Source of the DNA: an uncultured Gammaproteobacteria bacterium
GTDB taxonomy: Bacteria; Pseudomonadota; Gammaproteobacteria; Pseudomonadales; Pseudohongiellaceae
DNA: 64,000 bases
Direction of reading: 5' to 3'
Assembly (NCBI GenBank): GCA_913061515.1
Contig: CAJXSF010000005.1
Coordinates: 1 to 64,000, forward strand
Numbering within the stretch: the stretch's first letter is position 1; every line of letters begins with the position of its first letter. The notes below the pieces were generated by a model that was not told the DNA's origin, ran no database searches, and saw only the letters and a list, made by a program, of their open reading frames with translations. Below are positions 1 through 9,020 of the stretch, piece by piece. The translations under genes and the position numbers were made by a program.

Positions 1-4
1 AGAG

Positions 5-38
5 GTCTCGTGGGCTCGGAGATGTGTATAAGAGACAG
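5..38 (+). other. Nextera (Tn5) sequencing adapter
   Basis: These 34 bases match the Illumina Nextera read-2 transposase adapter, ending in the 19-base Tn5 mosaic end AGATGTGTATAAGAGACAG. It is library residue and not genomic DNA. It marks the physical end of a contig that was not trimmed. Reading frames through it give the familiar artefact peptides MCIRDR and YKRQ. Confidence 0.98.
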
Positions 39-260
39 ATCCCAGAATGCGCCCAAGCTTGGCTCACATCGGCAAAAAACCCCAAGAATGAGTTTACGAC
101 GGTCCCTGAATGCGGCAAGGGGCAAGGCTCTCATCGTCACCAAAGCCACCAACTACTTTTCAAGTCTAGACACAACCCAGATACCAACTTTAATTGCATT
201 CCCCACAACAACCCCCCTACAATCCTGTAAAGAAACACCAACAGAGAAACCAAACGCCTT
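39..260. other. Short leader before the first gene, no gene seen
   Basis: Sequence between the adapter and the first real start codon. No reading frame here carries a recognisable domain, and no clear promoter or RNA could be assigned. Because the contig begins inside it, a truncated upstream gene cannot be excluded. Confidence 0.5.
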
Positions 261-1142
261 ATGTCTCGAATGCTAACCTATAGCCTGTTCCTCATCACAC
301 TATGCACCGGCCTTTTCGCCCACGCTGATGTGAACACCGCTACACAAAACATGGATGACCCATCACATCCCCTCATCCTGATGCGCACCTCCCGCGGTGA
401 TATTTATATAGAACTTTTTCCAGAGTCCGCCCCCCGCAATGTCGCCAATTTCATTGCCTTAGCACAAGCACAAGTCACCCTGTTCGATGCAGCAAGCAAT
501 CAAGAAGTCATGCCCCATTACTATGACGGCAAAGGCTTTAACCGCATTCTGCGCAACTACCTAGTCCAAGCCGGCGCCCCAGTGAATGAATTCGCACCAC
601 GGCCCGAATACTTTGTCGACGATGAGATCAATGCCCGCTCGCTTGGGCTCAATGACAGTAAAGTGTTTGATGAAACCGGTAAGCTGAACGACTGGCTAAA
701 CCTGCAATCTCGCGAAGACTTTGAAGAACAGATTCTGGCGCCTTTATACGAACGCCTGAACATCGATAGCGCAACCGATGTCGATGTGCGCCAATTCGAG
801 ATTCATAGCGCCTTACAGAGCATGAGCTTGCGCCAAGCCTATGAGAGTCAGGGCTACCGCTATAACGACCGCCTCATTCCAAGGCCCCCGATTCGCGGTA
901 GTGTTGCAATGGCCAGTGCTGGGCCTAATATGAACCAAGCCGAATTTTTCTTTTTGCTTGTCGACGCCCCGTGGTTGGCTGGCAAAACGACTGTGATTGG
1001 CGAGATCGTCGAGGGCATGGAGATTGTCGATCGCATCGATCAAGGTGCCGTACTGCGTGGAGATACTACTGCGCCAACGCCCACCACAAGCACACTTATC
1101 TTCGATGTACGCCAAGTAAACGCAACACCTATGAGCAATTAG
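261..1142 (+). CDS. Periplasmic cyclophilin-type peptidyl-prolyl isomerase
   Basis: Cyclophilin-family enzyme that interconverts cis and trans Xaa-Pro bonds. The first ~22 residues look like a Sec signal peptide ending FAHA, so it should act in the periplasm. The fold starts at TSRGDIYIELFPESAPRNV (about residues 43-61). It continues with YYDGKGFNRILRNYLVQAG, and the second half has GSVAMASAGPNMNQAEFFF and the closing GEIVEGMEIVD. At 293 residues it is long. An acidic helical insertion of roughly 80-90 residues (about 120-205) separates the two halves of the fold. No strong Shine-Dalgarno precedes the ATG, and Met4 is an alternative start. A small membrane-protein gene follows 21 bases downstream. 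Confidence 0.88.
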   Translation: MSRMLTYSLFLITLCTGLFAHADVNTATQNMDDPSHPLILMRTSRGDIYIELFPESAPRNVANFIALAQAQVTLFDAASNQEVMPHYYDGKGFNRILRNYLVQAGAPVNEFAPRPEYFVDDEINARSLGLNDSKVFDETGKLNDWLNLQSREDFEEQILAPLYERLNIDSATDVDVRQFEIHSALQSMSLRQAYESQGYRYNDRLIPRPPIRGSVAMASAGPNMNQAEFFFLLVDAPWLAGKTTVIGEIVEGMEIVDRIDQGAVLRGDTTAPTPTTSTLIFDVRQVNATPMSN

Positions 1143-1163
1143 CTCTGTGTAAGAGGAGAGTTT

Positions 1164-1364
1164 ATGTCTAAAAAATCTAAAAAAGTGAAGGCGACCAGTT
1201 TTCTACCAATGGCAGCGACAGGCGGATTTTTTATAGGCCTTGGGCTAGGCGCGCTGGCCGGCAATGCTCTGATGGCGATGGCCATTGGTGTTGTCGTTGG
1301 CTGTGCTATCGGTTATAGCATCGACAAAAAAAATGGCATTACTTACGGGCGACGCTCGCACTAA
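1164..1364 (+). CDS. Small glycine-rich membrane protein
   Basis: A 66-residue protein of unknown function with a good ribosome site (AGGAGAG) just before the ATG. After a lysine-rich N-terminus (MSKKSKKVK) come two hydrophobic glycine-rich segments, roughly residues 14-33 and 35-50. They carry GxxxG-type spacing (GGFFIGLGLGALAG), typical of glycine-zipper membrane proteins. Its last 26 bases overlap the 3' end of dinG on the other strand, so the two genes converge tail to tail. It probably shares a transcript with the upstream isomerase. I do not recognise a named family. Confidence 0.7.
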   Translation: MSKKSKKVKATSFLPMAATGGFFIGLGLGALAGNALMAMAIGVVVGCAIGYSIDKKNGITYGRRSH

Positions 1365-3528
1365 GCTCGGTTGGAAAAATCTCGCGAGTATACGGCGGCA
1401 GCGATGCCATGATCGATGCCCCGTAAAACTTGCTGACAATGCGCTCGTCAAAGAGGGTTATTCGCCCCGTATCCTTTTCATTACGCAGTAAACGCCCGGC
1501 CGCTTGCACTAATTTGAAAGCGGCCTCAGGCACTGACAGCGTCATGAAGGGATTACCCCCTTGGGTTTCTATCCACTGTGCCAGTGTTGCCTCGATTGGG
1601 TCATTGGGCACGGCAAAGGGAATCTTCGCGATCAACACATGCTCGCAATATTTGCCCGGCAAATCGACGCCTTCGGCAAAGCTGGCAAGGCCAAAGATAA
1701 TACTCGGATCACCTCGATCGATGCGCTGTTTGTGAAACTTTAACAACTGCGCTTTTTGATAATCATCCTGACACAAGATGATCTCTCGCCACTCTCTGTC
1801 TAAACCGTCTAATACATCCTGCATCTGGCGCCGCGAGCTAAATAGCATCAACGCGCCCTCGTTTTTATTCAACACCTTTGGGAGAATGTCGATAATCGCT
1901 TCGGTATGCTCGGCGCTCTTACTTGGATCACAGGGCAGTTTAGGAACAATAAATTTTGCTGCATTGGCGTAATCAAAAGGGCTCGCTATGCGGTGGTAAA
2001 CTGTGCGCTCAGGAAGGCCCGCACGCATTTTCAACACATCAAATTGACCTAATGCAGATAAAGTCGCAGAGGTAAGTACAGCCCCAGCACACAGACGCCA
2101 TAGATTCTCTTGTAGAGTGCTTGCGGCGAGCACGGGGCTGCATGACAAACTGATATCGGGGCTACCGCCCTGCTCATTTAAACTCATCCACCGCGCCCAA
2201 GGGGCCTGGCCTTTAGGGTCTTGTCTTGCAAAGTTTTGCCACAACTTCTGCGCACCACCTGCCCGCGCATGCATATTACCAATCTGCGGATACCAAAACT
2301 CTGCCCGCTGTCGGGACTCCAGTGAGCGGGCCTCTTCAAGATTGCTTTTAAGCTCATCGCTCACCTCTTGTAGAAGGCTCTCCATGCGCGTGTATTGCGC
2401 ATTGAGTGCATCGGCGATCTGCCGCAGTGGCTCCGGCACCACCCCAAGGGCAAATGCGTGCTGCAACGCCTGCTCTCTGCCGTATTCGGGTTCAGTCTGA
2501 TCGATAATTTGCTCGCAAAGGGGCCATATCTCATTCAGGCGCAACTCAGCCATGTCGATGCATTCGTCAAAGACTGATAGATTGCGCTTAAGTGCCCGAG
2601 TCTCCTCTAACACCGTGTCACTGCCCAATTTACCAAGTGTTTTTCGCCATTGGTCTAGCGCAGTAAGGCTCGCTTTGAGCCGGGTAAAACTGGAAAAATG
2701 ATTATTGCTCTTCAATGGCAAGTGATGGGCTTCATCAAAGATATAAATGGTGTCTTCAGGGGCTGGCAGGATCACGCCACCACCAAGTGCTAGATCAGCC
2801 AACACCAAGTCATGGTTAGCCACGACACAGTCTGCTTTTTGCACCTCTTCGCGGGCTTGATAGAAACAACAATTGCTGAAATTAGAACACTTCTGCCCAA
2901 CACACTGGCCATTATCAACAGTGACAGGTTGCCACTCCTGCTCGGTCAGCAAGCTATCCCAGTCATCTCTATCTCCATGCCAATCACCGGAATTGATTTT
3001 CCGAAACATTTGCTCATAAAGCGCCAACGAATGAGCGTTAGGAGGGTTGATCACATCACCATAAAGGTCTGCCATCGCATTGAGACTGTCATTGCCTCGC
3101 AGCAACATGTCGAGTTTAGACAAACACAAATACCGCCCACGCCCCTTGGCAAGCGTGAAGCTAAACTCTAAGTCACTATGACGTTTGATGTCTGGCAGGT
3201 CTTTTAAGGTTACCTGCTCCTGCAGGGCCACAGTGGCAGTTGCAAGCACCACTGTTTTTTTCAAGTGTTGCGCCACTGGCAAGGTTCCTAGAACATAGGC
3301 CATGGTTTTACCCGTACCGGTTCCGGCTTCGATTACGCAGATTGGCCCGTCGTTGTGCTCTGCCCCCTCTTCATCGCCACCCGTTAAACTTAGGGCTTCT
3401 ATTTCCCCTAAACTCTTGGCAATCTCTGCAATCATCAGGCGTTGCCCATATCTCGGCGTGAGGGATTTGCTCTCTAGAATCTGCCGATAGGCGTTTTGTA
3501 TGGTCTTTTTGACTTCATCAGGAAGCAT
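1339..3528 (-). CDS. dinG: ATP-dependent DNA helicase DinG
   Basis: An XPD/Rad3-like superfamily 2 DNA helicase (5'-3'), implicated in resolving R-loops and replication conflicts. The 729-residue length fits DinG. Walker A is EAGTGTGKTMAYVLG (about residues 68-82) and the DEAH box is IFDEAHHLP. Between them lies a cysteine cluster (CVGQKCSNFSNCCFYQ) matching the four-cysteine iron-sulfur ligand pattern of the family. The C-terminal helicase motif VQAAGRLLRNEKDTGRI is intact. The ATG is followed by the usual LPDEVKKTIQNAYRQIL opening. It is divergent from the DUF349 gene across ~250 bp, in which I found no convincing LexA box. Confidence 0.95.
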   Translation of the reverse strand: MLPDEVKKTIQNAYRQILESKSLTPRYGQRLMIAEIAKSLGEIEALSLTGGDEEGAEHNDGPICVIEAGTGTGKTMAYVLGTLPVAQHLKKTVVLATATVALQEQVTLKDLPDIKRHSDLEFSFTLAKGRGRYLCLSKLDMLLRGNDSLNAMADLYGDVINPPNAHSLALYEQMFRKINSGDWHGDRDDWDSLLTEQEWQPVTVDNGQCVGQKCSNFSNCCFYQAREEVQKADCVVANHDLVLADLALGGGVILPAPEDTIYIFDEAHHLPLKSNNHFSSFTRLKASLTALDQWRKTLGKLGSDTVLEETRALKRNLSVFDECIDMAELRLNEIWPLCEQIIDQTEPEYGREQALQHAFALGVVPEPLRQIADALNAQYTRMESLLQEVSDELKSNLEEARSLESRQRAEFWYPQIGNMHARAGGAQKLWQNFARQDPKGQAPWARWMSLNEQGGSPDISLSCSPVLAASTLQENLWRLCAGAVLTSATLSALGQFDVLKMRAGLPERTVYHRIASPFDYANAAKFIVPKLPCDPSKSAEHTEAIIDILPKVLNKNEGALMLFSSRRQMQDVLDGLDREWREIILCQDDYQKAQLLKFHKQRIDRGDPSIIFGLASFAEGVDLPGKYCEHVLIAKIPFAVPNDPIEATLAQWIETQGGNPFMTLSVPEAAFKLVQAAGRLLRNEKDTGRITLFDERIVSKFYGASIMASLPPYTREIFPTELSASVARK

Positions 3529-3781
3529 AAGTGAAATAATCGACTACATTAGGAGGGTTAAAGATGAAACTGAGCCCTGCGAGTATAGCACTCTGGGCGC
3601 TTTTGGCACTGTGAAAGCAATACAAGACGATAAACACTCTGATTGCTATCGGGACCGAAAAAACATCTGTTAGAATGGCGGCTCTTCTGTCGGCCAGGGG
3701 CCAAGGCTCAAAGCAAACACAGTACTCATCCGCTTAACTCGCGGTACATCTGTCACAAGCACCCTAGAGAACAGCACCACA

Positions 3782-6697
3782 ATGATTTTTCAGACGTTTC
3801 TACAAAGTAAAAAATGGCAACATAAAGATCCCAGTGTCCGCCTTGAAGCTGTAACTGAACTGAATCAGGCACTCGACCCTCATGAGGCCGAGGCAAGTGA
3901 GGCGAGCAAAATACTCGCTGACATGGCACAAAACGATACAGATCAAGCCGTTAGGCTCGCTGCCATCACCCATGTCCGCACTACCGATGTACTTGATCGT
4001 TTGCAAAAAGACGACAACGAAGAGATACGCAATGGGGCACTTATGCAATATTGCCGCATCGTTTCAGGTGCTGCGCCAAGCGATTTAGACGTCCCAGCCA
4101 GAATTTCCTTGATGGAAGCCATGGACGAACGACAAATGTTACTGGCAGTCGTACACGACTGCAGCTGTGATGAAGTAGGTTTAGCGAGTTTGAAGCGCCT
4201 ACAAGACAAGTTTGACCTTGCAGCTGACACCTTGCTGGAAATTGCGGCACACTCTAATAACCATGTCGTTCGTCATGCCGCAGCGGTGCAAATTGAATCA
4301 CCCGAGCAATTAGAACAGCTCAGTACACTTGTGCGGCAAAAAGACAAAACCGTTCTAAAGGTCTGCAAAGAAAAGCTGCAAGCGATCCACAATAAAGAAG
4401 CAAAACTAGCGGCTGATAAAGCCCTAGCACTGAAAATCTGTGAAGACATAGAATCTTTGGCTCACAAAGTGATTGGTGCGCTAAGCCAGGCACAGTTTGA
4501 ATACAAAGCGAGCCAATTCGAAGATGTGCAAGCGGTAGCTGATCCGGCCTTGCAGCAACGTTTTGCCGATGCCAGCAAAAACCTTGAAGAAAAGTTACTC
4601 GCTCATGCACAAGAGGAACAAGCCAAAGCACTTCAAGCTAAACACTTTGAAGACCTCGCCGCAGCATGCAAGGCATCACAATCAGCATTGTCGGCGTTAA
4701 CAGCACCAGTTAATGCAGAACAAATCACGCAGCTTGAGATGCAACAACATTCTTTAAAGGCTTTACGTGCCGAAAATCAAGCAAGTGCCGATGAGGCAGA
4801 TGCCTTACTTGCCCAGGCTAAAACACTGATAGAAGAGCTCTCACAAGCCATCCGTGCGTTTAATGCCTTAGAAGCAAAACAAGACGATCTTAACGACGCT
4901 TTCGTTGCTTTAAAAAAATTGACAGCAAAGAATACTGCCGGCATCCAAAAATTTAGCTCGCGCTTTGAAAAACTATTCCACAAGCAAGCATGGCCAGAAA
5001 CACTTCCCCCTAGCGAACTGTTTGCGCAGTGCTTAGAAATGGAAAAATTATTAACAGGCCTAAAAGAGCGCAACCGTCTGTACTTGGACAAACTGCATAG
5101 CGATTCACTGGCCAATATTGCAGCGATGGAACAACACATCGAGCAAGGCCAAGTAAACGAAGCCCAACGTTTATGGGATAAAGTACAAGGCGCCATTAAA
5201 AATGCCGATGAATCATTGAAAAAAACGCTACATGATTTGTTGGTTCCCTATAAGCCACGCATAAGCGAACTGATCGATTGGAAAAACTTTGCGGCAGCCG
5301 AAAAGAAAAAAGAATTAATTGCACAAATGCAGGCATTGATCGAAAGCAAAATGCACGCGGGTGACAAAGCAAAGCGCATTAAGGCCTTGCAAGAGGAATG
5401 GAAAAGCCTTGGCCATTCCGTTCTCAATGACAGCCTGTGGGCGCAGTTTAACGAAGCCGCGCGCAAAGCTTTCGAACCTTGCAAAGAATACTTCAAAGAA
5501 CGCAAGGCAAAACTGCAAAGCAATCTTGCCGAGCGCAATAAAATTTGTGAAGCCTTAGAAGAGCTAGTCCCTACACTGCAGGAAGACACCGTCAATATCA
5601 GCAATCTCAATAAAATTGAGAACAAGGCTATTGCAGACTGGAAGCTTTACGCCCCCGTTGAGCAAGCTAAGATCAAAAAACTGCAAAAACGTTTTAATAC
5701 AGTATTGAGCGACATCCGCCAATTTAAGCGCAAAGTGTTACAAAACAATGCCGCGCGCAAACTAGATTTAATTGCTCAAGCGGAAAAACTCGATCAATTA
5801 GAGAACGTTCCAGAAGCCTTGAGCGAAGCGAAACGCTTGCAGGCTGAATGGAAAACGATTGGCCCCTCTCCCTTTAAGGATGATCGCAATCATTGGAATG
5901 CGTTCCGAGCCGCTTGCGATAAATTGTTCAACAAGCGCAAGAATGATGCACCGGCCAAATCTGAGCGCGGCGCACCGCGTAGCAGTTCACCTGCCGTTGC
6001 CGCCGTTAAAGGTGTATTAAGTAAAATTGCGGATCTTCTGCGCTCAAGCACTGAAGAGCTTGTGCACTCGCGCGGCGAATTCAAAGCCTTAGAAGCTGCA
6101 TTTTACGAACACCTAAGCGCTGACCTCAAACACGAGAAACGTGCGCTGCAAGAACAGTTTAATAAATTACAACGTCAATACGAGAGCAAGCTGAAGGCAG
6201 CGCCTGATAAGAAGAGCTTACAATTGATTGGCCAAGTAAAAAGCAAAGCAGATTTTCTTGAGTCACTTGAGAACGAAGTGTTTGCGGGTAAAGTGGTTTC
6301 CTCTGATGCTGACTACCTAAGTGAACAATGGCAGGCCTTAGGCAAAGTCTCTGATCTCAAACAAGAACAGGCTCTAGAGCAACGCTTCCAAGCACTCTAC
6401 CGTGGTGTCGATAAAGCGCTACTTAAACGCCAAGCCAAAGACAACGAAGAGAAAGCGCGTGAGCTTTGCATAAGCGCTGAAATTCTTGCCGAGATCGACA
6501 CGCCAAGTACCGACAAGGCGTTACGCATGCAAGTGCAACTCAAGCAACTAAAAAATAGTTTCGGCAGCCGCGACAGTAAAAGCCCAGCGCAACAAGTCAG
6601 TGAGCTAGAAATACAAATGCTATGCCTTGGCCCACTAGAGTCGGCTACGCGCAAAAGCTGCGCGCAACGCATTGATAAAGCTCGTAAGACACTGTAA
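3782..6697 (+). CDS. Large DUF349-repeat coiled-coil protein
   Basis: A 971-residue cytoplasmic protein with at least three DUF349 units, recognised by the LQxEWKxxG...LWxxFxxAxxxF pattern. LQEEWKSLGHSVLNDSLW is near residue 540, LQAEWKTIGPSPFKDDRN near 685, and a weaker LSEQWQALGKVSDLKQEQ near 845. The first ~200 residues resemble HEAT-like helical repeats (VRLEAVTELNQAL, VRLAAITHV, VRHAAAVQIE). The middle is Ala/Lys/Glu-rich coiled coil. The biochemical role of the family is not established to my knowledge. There is no signal peptide. aroA starts 16 bases after its stop, so they are likely cotranscribed. Confidence 0.85.
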   Translation: MIFQTFLQSKKWQHKDPSVRLEAVTELNQALDPHEAEASEASKILADMAQNDTDQAVRLAAITHVRTTDVLDRLQKDDNEEIRNGALMQYCRIVSGAAPSDLDVPARISLMEAMDERQMLLAVVHDCSCDEVGLASLKRLQDKFDLAADTLLEIAAHSNNHVVRHAAAVQIESPEQLEQLSTLVRQKDKTVLKVCKEKLQAIHNKEAKLAADKALALKICEDIESLAHKVIGALSQAQFEYKASQFEDVQAVADPALQQRFADASKNLEEKLLAHAQEEQAKALQAKHFEDLAAACKASQSALSALTAPVNAEQITQLEMQQHSLKALRAENQASADEADALLAQAKTLIEELSQAIRAFNALEAKQDDLNDAFVALKKLTAKNTAGIQKFSSRFEKLFHKQAWPETLPPSELFAQCLEMEKLLTGLKERNRLYLDKLHSDSLANIAAMEQHIEQGQVNEAQRLWDKVQGAIKNADESLKKTLHDLLVPYKPRISELIDWKNFAAAEKKKELIAQMQALIESKMHAGDKAKRIKALQEEWKSLGHSVLNDSLWAQFNEAARKAFEPCKEYFKERKAKLQSNLAERNKICEALEELVPTLQEDTVNISNLNKIENKAIADWKLYAPVEQAKIKKLQKRFNTVLSDIRQFKRKVLQNNAARKLDLIAQAEKLDQLENVPEALSEAKRLQAEWKTIGPSPFKDDRNHWNAFRAACDKLFNKRKNDAPAKSERGAPRSSSPAVAAVKGVLSKIADLLRSSTEELVHSRGEFKALEAAFYEHLSADLKHEKRALQEQFNKLQRQYESKLKAAPDKKSLQLIGQVKSKADFLESLENEVFAGKVVSSDADYLSEQWQALGKVSDLKQEQALEQRFQALYRGVDKALLKRQAKDNEEKARELCISAEILAEIDTPSTDKALRMQVQLKQLKNSFGSRDSKSPAQQVSELEIQMLCLGPLESATRKSCAQRIDKARKTL

Positions 6698-6713
6698 TAG
6701 GATCTAAATCAAT

Positions 6714-8000
6714 ATGGACAGCTTAATATTACCTCCCCTGCGATCAATTGCAGGGGAAGTAACCCTGCCTGGATCCAAAAGCCTTTCAAATCGCATTTTA
6801 CTGCTTGCCGCCGTGGCAAGCGGGCAGACGCGCATCCGCAACCTGCTCGATAGCGACGACGTCAGGCATATGCTCAAGGCATTGCAACAATTGGGCGTTG
6901 ACATCCAGCTCAATGCTGCTCGCACAGAATGTGTTGTAACGGGCCGCGCGGGCACGCTCGACCATCCAGAGGCTCTAACACTCTTTCTTGGTAATGCTGG
7001 CACCGCGATGCGACCACTTTGCGCCATGCTTTGCGCGGGTCAAGGCCAGTTTTCTCTTACTGGCGAACCTAGAATGGCGGAACGCCCTATCGGCGATCTT
7101 GTGGACTGTTTACGCGCCTGTGGAGCTGATATCGACTATCTAGGAAATGAAGGCTACCCACCACTGACAATCAATGCCGCAGGGCTTAACGGCGGCACAG
7201 TACATATCAAAGGCAATATCTCTAGCCAGTTTCTAACCGCAATGTTGATGGCCGCGCCGTTTTGTCGCTCAGACCTTGAAATCATTGTCGACGGCGACTT
7301 AGTCTCAAAACCCTATATCCTCATTACACTGGATGTCATGGCGCGCTTTGGCGTGACAGTCGAGAACCATGACTACCAACGCTTTATTATTCGTGCCGGC
7401 CAACGCTATGAAACGCCCGGTGAGATCATGGTTGAAGGTGATGCCTCTTCAGCGTCTTATTTTCTAGCCGCTGCCGCTATCGCCGGTGGCACGGTGCGCG
7501 TCTATGGCAGTGGCAAGGCCAGCGTACAAGGCGATGCCCGTTTCGCGGAAGTGCTAGAGCAAATGGGCGCCAAAGTGCAATGGGGAGACACCTGGATAGA
7601 AGTCACTCGTGGCACCTTAAAAGGGGTTGATGTCGATTTGAACCACATCCCCGATGCCGCGATGACCATTGCCACTACAGCGCTCTTTGCGCAAGGGCCA
7701 ACAGCAATTCGCAACATCTATAATTGGCGCGTCAAAGAAACGGATCGCCTCAGTGCCATGAGCACGGAGTTACGTAAACTAGGGGCGATTGTAGAGGAAG
7801 GCGAAGATTACATTGTGATCGAGCCACCGCAGCGCATACAAGCTGCCGCCATCGATACCTATGATGACCATCGCATGGCCATGTGTTTCTCGCTAGCAGC
7901 GTTTGGAGACAGCCCTATCACTATCAATGACCCTGGCTGCACAGCCAAGACCTTCCCTAGCTATTTCACTTTGTTTGAAAAACTAACAACAGCGCAATAA
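6714..8000 (+). CDS. aroA: 3-phosphoshikimate 1-carboxyvinyltransferase (EPSP synthase)
   Basis: Catalyses the sixth step of the shikimate pathway: shikimate-3-phosphate plus phosphoenolpyruvate gives EPSP. Length (428) is typical. Visible motifs are the PGSKSLSNR substrate loop (about residues 19-27), [13 protein letters not shown] (about 90-102), [10 protein letters not shown] (about 117-126), the DAAMTIAT region with the conserved Asp (about 315), and YDDHRMAM near the C-terminus. The [11 protein letters not shown] loop has the Gly and Ala of an ordinary glyphosate-sensitive class I enzyme. It follows the DUF349 gene directly and converges on a tRNA gene transcribed the other way. Confidence 0.97.
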   Translation: MDSLILPPLRSIAGEVTLPGSKSLSNRILLLAAVASGQTRIRNLLDSDDVRHMLKALQQLGVDIQLNAARTECVVTGRAGTLDHPEALTLFLGNAGTAMRPLCAMLCAGQGQFSLTGEPRMAERPIGDLVDCLRACGADIDYLGNEGYPPLTINAAGLNGGTVHIKGNISSQFLTAMLMAAPFCRSDLEIIVDGDLVSKPYILITLDVMARFGVTVENHDYQRFIIRAGQRYETPGEIMVEGDASSASYFLAAAAIAGGTVRVYGSGKASVQGDARFAEVLEQMGAKVQWGDTWIEVTRGTLKGVDVDLNHIPDAAMTIATTALFAQGPTAIRNIYNWRVKETDRLSAMSTELRKLGAIVEEGEDYIVIEPPQRIQAAAIDTYDDHRMAMCFSLAAFGDSPITINDPGCTAKTFPSYFTLFEKLTTAQ

Positions 8001-8014
8001 GCCAAATGGGAAAG

Positions 8015-8088
8015 TGGAGCGGGTGATGGGAATCGGACCCACGTCTAAAGCTTGGGAAGCTCTCGTTCTACCATTGAACTACACCCGC
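8015..8088 (-). tRNA. glyU: tRNA-Gly(CCC)
   Basis: Read on the minus strand, the cloverleaf begins GCGGGTG and ends CACCCGC-TCCA, with the CCA encoded. The D-arm contains GTTCAATGGTAGAAC, the anticodon loop is TTCCCAA (anticodon CCC), and the T-arm carries GGTCCGATTCCC. It is nearly identical to E. coli glyU as I recall it, so it reads the GGG glycine codon. It lies between aroA and the pilin terminator. Confidence 0.96.
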
Positions 8089-8166
8089 AAGGTGTAAACA
8101 TTCTAACCGCTGCGGATAATAGTCTATATCCACCCTGTATTCCTAGTAAGTTTCTTATTTCAAGCA

Positions 8167-8195
8167 TAAAAAAAGCCCCGCAAGCGGGGCTTTTT
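8167..8195 (-). terminator. Intrinsic terminator of the pilin gene
   Basis: A 6-bp GC stem (GCCCCG/CGGGGC) with a 4-base loop, flanked by an A-run and a T-run. On the minus strand it gives GCCCCGCTTGCGGGGC followed by Us, shortly after the pilin stop codon. The A/T symmetry means it could also work in the plus direction. Confidence 0.9.
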
Positions 8196-8214
8196 GTTCC
8201 TATTGCTAGGGGGA

Positions 8215-8862
8215 TTACATGCGGTTACATACTGTGTAAGCCGTGTCTACATTATAAACACCCCCTACAGAACCAGCAGTTGGGTTAGCACCTACATTCG
8301 CACGGAAGTTACCAGTATCTGGATCGCCATCATCTAAACGGCCATCAAGTGCTAGTGCCGCTGCACCACCTACGTTGTTCATGCACAACTTGTTCACACC
8401 GGCAGGCATCCCTTGTATCAACGAAGAGTTAACACCGATCAAACCGCCAAATGGATTCTGCGGCGACGCAGCGGCTCCTATTGTTGCTGGGTCACCTGCA
8501 ATAAAGCCAGAGGCACGCAAATGTTGCCAAAAACCCAACAATTCAGCAGTAGGGTTAAATGTATTGTTCAAGCCACCTGCTAGAGTACCGTTATTGTTAC
8601 CACCAACAGTCACATTAGCCCAAGCACCGCCACGCGCTTTCAATGCGTTTACGTCACCATCATCACCAGGGAAACGACGGTATCTGTCCATATAAGAGAA
8701 TGCTGCGGCTGGTACGCCGTTAAAATCGTTCACTGCGGCACGGACACGCGAGTTTTCGATCAATTGCTGGCCTTGTAGAACGCCACCCAATAGAAGACCA
8801 ACGATTACCAATACGATGGCGATCTCGATCAATGTAAAACCTGACTGTTGCTTCTTGTTCAT
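8215..8862 (-). CDS. Type IV prepilin (probable major pilin of the MSHA-like locus)
   Basis: Prepilin with a class III leader. MNKKQQSG is followed by FTLIEIAIVLVIVGLLLGG, with Gly(-1), Phe(+1) and Glu(+5) as needed by a PilD-type peptidase. The hydrophobic helix is followed by a Gly/Asn/Ala-rich globular domain (GGNNNGTLAGGLNN). Two cysteines near the C-terminus (KLCMNN and YTVCNRM) could form a pilin disulfide loop. The ATG of MNKK is preferred over an upstream in-frame TTG because GGAG sits 6 bases before it. The gene has its own promoter and terminator, which suggests higher expression than the upstream operon. Mature length is ~207 residues. Confidence 0.9.
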   Translation of the reverse strand: MNKKQQSGFTLIEIAIVLVIVGLLLGGVLQGQQLIENSRVRAAVNDFNGVPAAAFSYMDRYRRFPGDDGDVNALKARGGAWANVTVGGNNNGTLAGGLNNTFNPTAELLGFWQHLRASGFIAGDPATIGAAASPQNPFGGLIGVNSSLIQGMPAGVNKLCMNNVGGAAALALDGRLDDGDPDTGNFRANVGANPTAGSVGGVYNVDTAYTVCNRM

Positions 8863-8885
8863 AATGAACTCCAATAATTAAACTC

Positions 8886-8917
8886 TAAAAAAGCCTACGC
8901 CCAGTGCGGTGCTTTTT
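8886..8917 (-). promoter_or_regulatory. Terminator-like hairpin in the pilin leader
   Basis: On the minus strand the leader contains AAAAAAGC...GCTTTTTT with inner CGC/GCG pairing, ending in a U-run. It lies between the predicted pilin promoter and the ribosome site. It may attenuate or stabilise pilin mRNA, or simply terminate read-through from the kinase gene. Confidence 0.45.
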
Positions 8918-8928
8918 TGTACATGGCT

Positions 8929-8957
8929 ATAATATGACTTGCTCACCTCTTAGACAA
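8929..8957 (-). promoter_or_regulatory. Sigma-70-type promoter of the pilin gene
   Basis: On the minus strand, TTGTCT (-35) and TATTAT (-10) are separated by exactly 17 bases, about 65 bases upstream of the pilin start codon. Hexamer matches are 4/6 and 5/6. This gives the pilin gene transcription independent of the kinase gene upstream. Confidence 0.55.
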
Positions 8958-9020
8958 TATGTAGGTTTTTTCTACACCCACTTGATTTATAAGAATTTTC
9001 CCCAAAAAACGAGACCTGTG

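Noticed and set aside
10..276. Two overlapping reading frames at the contig start
   Set aside because: They run through the Nextera adapter and give the artefact peptides MCIRDR and YKRQ. No domain is present.
3529..3781. LexA box in the dinG upstream region
   Set aside because: No CTGT-N8-ACAG match was found, so SOS control cannot be supported.
8052..8288. Plus-strand frame across the tRNA-Gly gene
   Set aside because: It crosses the tRNA and the pilin terminator and ends antisense to the pilin gene. No protein family is seen.
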